The position numbers and the translations under genes were made by a program. From Marinobacter vulgaris (GTDB lineage: Bacteria; Pseudomonadota; Gammaproteobacteria; Pseudomonadales; Oleiphilaceae): a stretch of 64,000 nt of DNA. Of the stretch, positions 57,985-64,000 are shown one piece after another. Position 1 is the first letter of the stretch, and the number at the start of each line of letters is the position of its first letter. The stretch lies in assembly GCF_003344045.1 (NCBI RefSeq), contig NZ_QFWX01000004.1, forward strand, positions 248,001-312,000, in the 5' to 3' direction. The notes beneath the pieces are model-generated. The model worked only from the letters and a program-made list of their open reading frames with translations, made no database searches and was not told the origin of the DNA.

Positions 57985-58608
57985 ATGGACCCGCGCCCTG
58001 TTTTACTCGCATCCTCCTCGCCCTACCGCAGACAGTTGCTGGCAAGGCTCGGCCTGACGTTTGAGGCGGCGTCGCCGGAGATCGATGAATCGCCCTTTAA
58101 CCACGAAACGGCGGAGCAGCTGGCCACACGCCTGGCCCGGAGCAAAGCTGAAGCGCTTGCCAATGAATGGCCCTGCCACTGGATTATCGGCTCGGACCAG
58201 GTCGCCTGCCTGGAGGATAAAACCCTGTTGAACAAGCCTGGAGACCATCAGCGTGCAGTGCAGCAACTTGCCCGGAGTAGCGGCCAACGGGTTTCCTTCA
58301 TGACCGGCCTGGCGCTGCTGGATGCCGATTCAGGAAACATACAGACCCACTGCGAGTACTTTCACGCCCACTTCCGGCAGCTCAGCCTGCCGGAAATAGA
58401 GAACTACCTGCAGGCGGAGCGGCCCTACGACTGTGCCGGCAGCTTCAAAATGGAGGGCCTGGGGATCGCATTATTCAGTCGGTTGGAAGGCAGAGACCCT
58501 AACAGTCTGGTGGGTCTGCCATTGATCGCACTGACTGACATGTTGCGAAACTGGGGGCTGAACCCACTCCTCCAGCCCCTCGACGCTTCAGCGAAGCTCG
58601 AACCGTGA
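57985..58608 (+). CDS. yceF: Maf/YceF nucleotide pyrophosphatase
   Basis: YceF-type Maf proteins hydrolyse modified nucleoside triphosphates such as 7-methyl-GTP. The 207-residue protein starts MDPRPVLLASSSPYRRQLLA, the Maf nucleotide-binding start (SSSPYRR), and has ESPFNHET, GSDQVACL and ERPYDCAGSFKMEGLG. The Cys-Ala-Gly-Ser-Phe pattern fits the YceF subgroup rather than the dTTPase YhdE. AGAGGAC precedes the ATG at 57985. It is divergent from yceD, as in E. coli. Its last 21 bases overlap the end of sppA. Confidence 0.93.
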   Translation: MDPRPVLLASSSPYRRQLLARLGLTFEAASPEIDESPFNHETAEQLATRLARSKAEALANEWPCHWIIGSDQVACLEDKTLLNKPGDHQRAVQQLARSSGQRVSFMTGLALLDADSGNIQTHCEYFHAHFRQLSLPEIENYLQAERPYDCAGSFKMEGLGIALFSRLEGRDPNSLVGLPLIALTDMLRNWGLNPLLQPLDASAKLEP

Positions 58609-59640
58609 CTCGGTCACATAGCGGGCAATACCGCTGCCCACCGACACCCCGAACTGGTCCACGATGTCCTGGAGTGGCGACCTGCGGCGACTGTAATCCA
58701 CAACATCTTCCTGGCCAATCACCTGCCTGGCCACGTGGGACGAGCTGCCCAGACCATCGATCAGACCCAGTTCCAGCGCCTGCTCACCACTCCAGATAAG
58801 CCCGGAAAACAGTCGCTCGTCATCGGCAAGGCGGTCGCCACGCCCCTTACGCACGCTTTCAATGAACTGGCTGTGGGTGGTTTCCAGAACACCTTCCCAG
58901 AACTGGACCTCCTCCTCTTCCTCAGGCGAGAAGGGATCGAGAAACGCCTTGTTCTCGCCAGCGGTGTAAAGACGGCGGTCAACACCAAGCTTTTCCATAA
59001 TGCCGGTAAATCCGAAGCCACCGGCAACCACGCCGATAGAACCAACCAGGCTGGCCTTGTCTGCGTAGATTTCGTCAGCGGCGGCCGCGATGTAGTAGGC
59101 GCCGGACGCCCCTATGTCGGATATCACGGCGTACAGTTTTTTATCCGGGTATTCGTCCCGCAGCCGAACGATTTCGTCATAGATGTACCCCGACTGCACC
59201 GGGCTACCGCCGGGGCTGTTGATCCGCAGGATCACAGCAACCGAGCTCTCGGCCTCGAACGCGTTGCGCAGCGCACCCACAATATTGTCTGCACTGGCCA
59301 CCTCATCTGCAGAGATAGTGCCCTCCACTTCCACAAGCGCCGTGTGTTCGCCCTTGGCGGCAGACTCCAGCGCCCCACCAAAAGGAAACTGAATCATGAA
59401 TAACAGCGCAAAAAGGTACCCAAAGGTCAGCAGCTTGAAAAAGATGCCCCAACGGCGACTCTTTCTCTGCTCCGACTGAAGGGACATCACCAGCTTTTCA
59501 ATCAACTTCCAGTCGCGGGCCGATTCCGGAGGTATTGCCGGGTTCTTGCGACTGCCCGAGGATTTGGCTGCTGACTTCTCCGCCCCGCTCTCAGGCTCAC
59601 TGCCCCAGCCCGGATTCTTCTCTGACTCCCAATCGCTCAT
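58588..59640 (-). CDS. sppA: Signal peptide peptidase SppA
   Basis: SppA degrades leftover signal peptides in the inner membrane. The 350-residue protein is the single-domain (36K) form. A charged, probably disordered start (about 1-60) is followed by one membrane helix (about 64-83) and the protease domain. The nucleophile is Ser179 in DIGASGAYYIA, and the general base should be a Lys near 195 in YADKASLVGS. The INSPGGSPVQS segment (140-150) is the substrate groove. It lies 25 bases after the HAD gene and overlaps the end of yceF by 21 bases. Confidence 0.93.
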   Translation of the reverse strand: MSDWESEKNPGWGSEPESGAEKSAAKSSGSRKNPAIPPESARDWKLIEKLVMSLQSEQRKSRRWGIFFKLLTFGYLFALLFMIQFPFGGALESAAKGEHTALVEVEGTISADEVASADNIVGALRNAFEAESSVAVILRINSPGGSPVQSGYIYDEIVRLRDEYPDKKLYAVISDIGASGAYYIAAAADEIYADKASLVGSIGVVAGGFGFTGIMEKLGVDRRLYTAGENKAFLDPFSPEEEEEVQFWEGVLETTHSQFIESVRKGRGDRLADDERLFSGLIWSGEQALELGLIDGLGSSSHVARQVIGQEDVVDYSRRRSPLQDIVDQFGVSVGSGIARYVTESRFELR

Positions 59641-59665
59641 TGATGCACCCTGTTGGTGTTACGGT

Positions 59666-60313
59666 TCAAAGACCCAGTACGTCCCGCAGATCTTTTACGG
59701 AATCGACGATCGCATGGGGAGAATAGTGCCCCAGCACATCGCGCTTGTGGACGCCCCATTCCACACCTATAGACGGCATGCCGATGCGCTGCGCCATATC
59801 AAGGTCGTAGCGGGTATCGCCGATCATTACCGCCTCGGAGGGCTCAATGCCATAAAAACGGATAATCTCGCCCAGCATGGCCGGGTCGGGCTTGGACCGG
59901 GTCTCATCGGCGCAGCGGGTGATGTCGAAGTGCGAACCCAGGCCACTCGAGACCAGCGCACCCTCAAGCCCGCGACGGCTCTTGCCGGTAGCAACGGAAC
60001 AGCGGCGACCACCACCCCGGAGGTCAGCCAACACATCCGCCATGCCCGCAAAGACATTTTGCGGCGTCGTGACCTTGGAAAAGAAATAACGACCGTAGCC
60101 TTCGCGGATGGTGTTCATTTCATCGCGACTGATACCCGGATACAGCTTTTCCAGCGCCTCAATCATGCCCAGGCCGATAATGTCGCGATAAGCTTCGCGC
60201 TCCAGTTCCGGGTAACCCAACTCGGTGGCCGCCTGGTGAAGGCTGTCGGCAATGTGATCGACGGAATCCACGAGTGTTCCGTCCCAGTCAAAAATTACGA
60301 CCTTTACATCCAT
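59666..60313 (-). CDS. HAD-family hydrolase, phosphoglycolate-phosphatase-like
   Basis: This 215-residue phosphatase of the HAD superfamily has motif I IFDWDGTLVDS (about 7-17), motif II in SVATGKSRRGLEGAL, and motifs III and IV in KPDPAMLGEI and MIGDTRYDLDMA. The cap between 15 and 85 marks subfamily IA. The closest named relatives are phosphoglycolate phosphatases, but substrate cannot be read from sequence. It lies 51 bases after rluC and 25 before sppA, the same rluC-HAD-sppA order as in Pseudomonas, so the three probably form an operon. Confidence 0.88.
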   Translation of the reverse strand: MDVKVVIFDWDGTLVDSVDHIADSLHQAATELGYPELEREAYRDIIGLGMIEALEKLYPGISRDEMNTIREGYGRYFFSKVTTPQNVFAGMADVLADLRGGGRRCSVATGKSRRGLEGALVSSGLGSHFDITRCADETRSKPDPAMLGEIIRFYGIEPSEAVMIGDTRYDLDMAQRIGMPSIGVEWGVHKRDVLGHYSPHAIVDSVKDLRDVLGL

Positions 60314-60364
60314 TCTTACTTACCTGCTTTTGGCCATACTGCACGCACGTTGTAGCACGACCGG

Positions 60365-61414
60365 TTATTCGGATGCCTCGCGGCGAGCTGTCAGTCTGGC
60401 GATAGTCTCTGCAAACGCCTCGTCATAGGGCGCTTCAAGATGAACAGCTTCACCGGTTGAAGGCAATGTAAAGTCCAGCGCCCGGGCGTGCAGCATCAGG
60501 CGCTGGCCCCCAGCGGAACGGAAAGCCCGAAGACTGACATCATCCATGTACTTGTCATCCCCGGCAATCGGATGACCTGCCCAGACACTGTGAACACGGA
60601 TCTGATGCGTCCGCCCGGTTACCGGAGAGGCCTCCACCAGACTGTAGCCACTGAAGGATTCCAGGCACCGGAACAGCGTGAGAGACTCCTTTCCCGCACT
60701 GTCCACCCGCACTCTTCTCTCACCGGACCCCAGCTCGAACCGTAACAGCGGCTCGCTGACCCGCTTGAGCGACTGCGGCCAATCTCCGGCAACCAAAGCA
60801 TGATAACGCTTACGAATGCGTTTGTGGCGGAGCTCATCCTGCAGGTACCGCAGTGCCGAGCGTTTTTTCGCCACCATTATCAGGCCGGAGGTATCCCGGT
60901 CCAGGCGATGCACCAGCTCCAGGAATTTTGAACCAGGCCTTGCCGCCCTCAACACTTCGATCAGCCCAAAATCCAGACCACTGCCTCCATGTACGGCAAT
61001 TCCGGATGGTTTGTTCACCACCAGCATTTCATCGTTCTCGAAAACGACGGCATCCTGCATCACTCCCTGAACACGGGAGCCGGGCACAACCTGTTCCGGT
61101 TTTTCCTTGCGGATTACCGGAGGAATTCGCACTTCATCACCCGTATTGAGACGGGTATCAGGCTTGACGCGGCCCTTGTTCACCCGAACCTCACCCTTGC
61201 GGATAATGCGATAGATAATGCTGCGCGGCACATCCCGGATTTGAGCCATCAGGTAATTGTCCACGCGCTGCCCGGCGTTGTCCTCATCCACCAGCACTTT
61301 TCGCACCCCCTGCTTCACCTCTGGATTCCGGGTGCCGGGCTTCTGAGTGCTCCGATCCTCCCTGCCCGACCGGGGCGGGGAGGGTGAGCGTTTCTGCCTG
61401 GAGGATCTGGACAT
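60365..61414 (-). CDS. rluC: 23S rRNA pseudouridine(955/2504/2580) synthase RluC
   Basis: RluC isomerises three uridines of 23S rRNA near the peptidyl transferase centre. The 349-residue protein has a basic, Ser/Arg-rich start (about 1-38), an S4 RNA-binding domain (about 47-100) and the catalytic domain with Asp172 in HRLDRDTSGL. RTHQIRVHSVWAGHPIAGD is a second family signature. The divergent rne gene makes the assignment certain: rluC-rne is a conserved divergent pair. Confidence 0.95.
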   Translation of the reverse strand: MSRSSRQKRSPSPPRSGREDRSTQKPGTRNPEVKQGVRKVLVDEDNAGQRVDNYLMAQIRDVPRSIIYRIIRKGEVRVNKGRVKPDTRLNTGDEVRIPPVIRKEKPEQVVPGSRVQGVMQDAVVFENDEMLVVNKPSGIAVHGGSGLDFGLIEVLRAARPGSKFLELVHRLDRDTSGLIMVAKKRSALRYLQDELRHKRIRKRYHALVAGDWPQSLKRVSEPLLRFELGSGERRVRVDSAGKESLTLFRCLESFSGYSLVEASPVTGRTHQIRVHSVWAGHPIAGDDKYMDDVSLRAFRSAGGQRLMLHARALDFTLPSTGEAVHLEAPYDEAFAETIARLTARREASE

Positions 61415-62010
61415 GGTTGCCTTACCGCTGAAAAGTCTGCGGGATTGAAGGGTGGGGCGAATACTGTTATATTCCGGCGTGCTTCACCGTTTGTCTACGG
61501 CCTGGCCAGTATGTCAGAAGCCGGAGCGGCAGAAGTATACCGACACTATTTGAGAGTTTGAACGCCGAAAGCCCAATCATTACCGGGAACGGCGACCGAA
61601 TCCTCCCGGGTTGCAACGGAAGACGCCGAGATCGGCGCCTGACCGGACACCGGGAGAACAAGAGACCGCACGGAAAACCGTCGGGCGACATCGCGAAGAA
61701 TCTTTACCAGCACGCAGGGCCGGGCCGTCCAGCTTACGAATACGACGTGAGACCCAGGCACCCGCGTGAACCTGAAAACGGATAACATGCGTCAACAGAC
61801 ATTAACCCTACACGACACCTCCCTGCCCCCGGGCAGGCGATCTGTCGGCGGTGGCCTCGGAACCCCGGGAAGACTTCCCGCAGGGATCTGATACGTCTGG
61901 CCGCCGGCTTGCCCCCGAACGACGGGGCCCGCGGCACGCAGGTTCTGCTTCGCTGATGCCATTCCCCCCGGTTTTCTGTCCAAACCAAACGACAGGAACC
62001 ATTTCTTTCC
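61415..62010 (+). other. rluC-rne intergenic region with long rne leader
   Basis: This 596-base gap holds the rne promoter (61445-61473) and a leader of about 530 bases. The leader is GC-rich and full of short inverted repeats, such as GCCGAGATCGGC (61635-61650 region), CCTGCCCCCGGGCAGG (61830-61850 region) and GCCCCCGAACGACGGGGC (61910-61935 region). In E. coli a 361-base rne leader with hairpins lets RNase E cut its own mRNA. I infer the same kind of autoregulation here. No small reading frame in it looks real. Confidence 0.55.
61445..61473 (+). promoter_or_regulatory. Sigma-70 promoter of rne
   Basis: TTGAAG (61445-61450) and TATATT (61468-61473) are exactly 17 bases apart on the plus strand. 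Transcription would start near 61480, about 530 bases before the rne ATG. Confidence 0.7.
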
Positions 62011-64000
62011 ATGAAAAGAATGCTGATCAATGCAACTCATCCCGAAGAGTTGCGCGTAGCACTGGTCGACGGCCAGCGTCTGTTCGATCTGGACATTGAA
62101 TCCAGCTCCCGTGAGCAGAAGAAAGCCAACATCTACAAGGGTCGCATTACCCGGGTAGAGCCCAGTCTGGAAGCCGCCTTCGTGGACTTCGGCGCTGACC
62201 GTCACGGATTCCTCCCTCTTAAGGAAATCTCCAAGGAGTATTTCAAGAAATCACCGGGTCAGATTGAAGGCAAGATCAACATCAAGGATGTTGTTGCCGA
62301 AGGCCAGGAAGTGATCATACAGGTTGACAAGGAAGAGCGTGGCAACAAGGGCGCGGCCCTGACCACCTTCATTTCCCTCGCCGGCCGCTACCTGGTACTG
62401 ATGCCCAACAACCCCCGTGCCGGCGGCATTTCCCGCCGCATCGAGGGTGATGAACGGGCGCAGCTGAAAGATGCCATGAGCGATGTCCAGGTACCCAAGT
62501 CCATGGGCATCATCGTACGCACCGCCGGTATCGGCCGCACCACTGAAGAGCTCCAGTGGGATCTCGACTACCTGGTCCAGTTCTGGGAAGCCATTACCCA
62601 GGCCGCCGGCGAGCGCAAGGCCCCATTCCTGATCCACCAGGAAAGCAACGTCATCATCCGCGCCGTGCGAGACTACCTGCGCCAGGACATCGGCGAGGTA
62701 TTGATTGACGCCAGCACGGTTTACGAGGACGTGCTGAACTTTGTCCGCGCCGTGATGCCCTCGTTCGAGAACAAGATCAAGCTGTACAAGGACGAAATCC
62801 CTCTGTTCAGCCGTTACCAGATCGAAGGCCAGATCGAGACCGCCTTCCAGCGGGAAGTGAAGCTGCCTTCCGGTGGCTCCATCGTTATCGATCCTACCGA
62901 GGCACTGGTATCCATTGATATCAACTCGTCACGCGCCACCAAAGGGCACGACATCGAGGAAACCGCGTTTCAGACCAACCTGGAAGCGGCAGAAGAGATT
63001 GCCCGTCAACTGCGGCTGCGGGACATGGGCGGCCTGATCGTCATCGACTTTATCGACATGACCCCGGCCAAACACCAGCGGGAAGTCGAACAGAAAATGC
63101 GCGAGGCTCTGGAAATCGACCGCGCCAGGGTTCAGGTGGGCAAGATTTCCCGCTTCGGCCTTCTGGAGATGTCGAGGCAACGCCTGCGCCCTTCCCTGGG
63201 CGAAACCCGCAGTGAGGTCTGTCCGCGCTGTGAGGGCCAGGGCACCATCCGGGGTATCGAGTCCCTGGCCCTGAGCATCATGCGCCTGATCTTCGAGGAG
63301 TCTTCCAAGGAGAAGACCGGCCAGGTACGAGCCGTTGTACCGGTTGCTGTTGCCACTTTCCTGCTGAACGAAAAGCGCAAGCAGCTGGCCGATATTGAGG
63401 CCCGCCAGGAAGTGGAAGTTGTCGTGGTCCCGGCACCGCATATGGAAACACCGCACTTTGAAATCCTGCGTATGCGGGATGATGAGGCCGGTGTGGAGCA
63501 AGTATCCAGTTACCAGGTAGCCCAGGAATACAGCGAGAGAGAAGAAGAGATATTCGAGGCCCCTGCAGCCCAGCCTCCGGCTCGCGAACAAGCCGCCGTA
63601 AAAGCCATACGTCCGGTCGCTCCAGCGCCGACGCCTGCCCAGGCCCCTGCCCCTTCCCCTGAGAAAGCAGAGGAGTCACCCTCCGCCGAGCAAACTGAAA
63701 GTCTGTTCCGCAAACTCGGCCGCAAGATTGCTGATTTCTTCAGCGGTGAAGAAGTCATTGGTGAGTTGCCGGCGAATCGCGAAGAACCCGGCCGCACCGA
63801 CCGTGACGAACGCCGCACCCAGGACCGCCAGGACCGGCGCAAGTCAAGGGTAGCCAGGGACGATAGCCACGCTGGTAATCGCAGCGGGGGCGACCGTCGC
63901 CAGCCAAGTGGTAATCGCGGGGACAGTGCTCGCACCGATGACAACCGTAGCCGCAATCGCAGTGCCAACCGCACTCGGGGCGAAGAACCGGCTCGAGGCA
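62011..64000 (+). CDS. rne: Ribonuclease E, N-terminal part (runs off window)
   Basis: RNase E is the main endonuclease of mRNA decay and rRNA and tRNA processing, and the platform of the degradosome. The first 663 residues are present. The S1 domain is at about 35-125 ([20 protein letters not shown]). The catalytic DNase I-like part has [12 protein letters not shown] and [13 protein letters not shown] with the metal-binding Asp residues. The zinc link is CPRCEGQG near residue 407. After about 500 the chain becomes Pro/Ala-rich and then Arg/Asp/Asn-rich, the disordered RNA- and partner-binding half. The ATG at 62011 gives [10 protein letters not shown], the family start. Confidence 0.97.
   Translation, partial: MKRMLINATHPEELRVALVDGQRLFDLDIESSSREQKKANIYKGRITRVEPSLEAAFVDFGADRHGFLPLKEISKEYFKKSPGQIEGKINIKDVVAEGQEVIIQVDKEERGNKGAALTTFISLAGRYLVLMPNNPRAGGISRRIEGDERAQLKDAMSDVQVPKSMGIIVRTAGIGRTTEELQWDLDYLVQFWEAITQAAGERKAPFLIHQESNVIIRAVRDYLRQDIGEVLIDASTVYEDVLNFVRAVMPSFENKIKLYKDEIPLFSRYQIEGQIETAFQREVKLPSGGSIVIDPTEALVSIDINSSRATKGHDIEETAFQTNLEAAEEIARQLRLRDMGGLIVIDFIDMTPAKHQREVEQKMREALEIDRARVQVGKISRFGLLEMSRQRLRPSLGETRSEVCPRCEGQGTIRGIESLALSIMRLIFEESSKEKTGQVRAVVPVAVATFLLNEKRKQLADIEARQEVEVVVVPAPHMETPHFEILRMRDDEAGVEQVSSYQVAQEYSEREEEIFEAPAAQPPAREQAAVKAIRPVAPAPTPAQAPAPSPEKAEESPSAEQTESLFRKLGRKIADFFSGEEVIGELPANREEPGRTDRDERRTQDRQDRRKSRVARDDSHAGNRSGGDRRQPSGNRGDSARTDDNRSRNRSANRTRGEEPARG

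Noticed and set aside
61558..61785. Small frame of 75 codons in the rne leader
   Set aside because: Arg/Pro-rich composition as expected from GC-rich RNA structure, no ribosome-binding site and no known relative that I can name.
1..64000. CRISPR arrays, prophage, insertion sequences or defence islands
   Set aside because: I saw no regularly spaced repeats, integrase, transposase, phage structural or nuclease-system genes; nearly all genes are core metabolic or housekeeping genes in conserved order.

Overview
The window is a 64 kb piece of a gammaproteobacterial chromosome. Gene content, gene order and codon use suggest Marinobacter or a close relative in the Pseudomonas-like part of the class; this assignment is inference, made without any database search. 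Pointers are the tRNA-tig-clpP-clpX-lon-hup-ppiD order, an Entner-Doudoroff cluster with HexR, an aapJQMP transporter, a PutA without a DNA-binding domain, and an L32-PlsX-FabD cluster without fabH. It is almost entirely core chromosome. I see no insertion sequence, integrase, prophage, toxin-antitoxin pair, restriction system or CRISPR array.

Layout. 1-2.2 kb: the start of an outer-membrane porin gene, an iron-sulfur-type uracil-DNA glycosylase-family protein and a nitroreductase. 2.2-11.7 kb: a complete glucose route through the Entner-Doudoroff pathway (glk-edd, gap, pyk, eda, pgl-zwf) next to its regulator hexR, with candidate HexR operators in both divergent control regions. 11.9-21.2 kb: the protein quality-control block (ppiD, hup, lon, clpX, clpP, tig) behind a Pro-Arg-His-Leu tRNA operon that has a near-consensus promoter. 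21.4-29.2 kb: folD, glcB, cysS, glnS, ppiB and lpxH. 29.2-33.4 kb: an amino-acid ABC transporter (aapJQMP). 33.7-38.4 kb: the least-known stretch, with a lipoprotein carrying a lysozyme-like motif, a large MscK-like mechanosensitive channel and an unrecognised membrane protein. 38.5-43.7 kb: fpr with a divergent LysR regulator, miaE and acnB. 43.7-49.8 kb: a dispersed-repeat-like hairpin, then proline uptake and breakdown (putP, putA) and an AraC regulator. 49.9-57.8 kb: the fatty-acid and phospholipid cluster, transcribed on the minus strand as yceD-rpmF-plsX-fabD-fabG-acpP-fabF-pabC-mltG-tmk. 58-64 kb: yceF, sppA, a HAD phosphatase and rluC, then divergently rne with a leader of about 530 bases; rne runs off the window.

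How the parts fit. Glucose kinase, Zwf, Pgl, Edd and Eda turn glucose into pyruvate and glyceraldehyde 3-phosphate, and Gap and Pyk carry on from there. HexR is known to sense the intermediate KDPG. AcnB and GlcB serve the citric-acid and glyoxylate cycles. PutP, PutA and Aap feed amino acids into them. The search for a new system gave no convincing multi-gene candidate. The best leads are the lysozyme-motif lipoprotein, the unknown 369-residue membrane protein, the imperfect palindrome near 43.8 kb and the unusual glycosylase-family protein.
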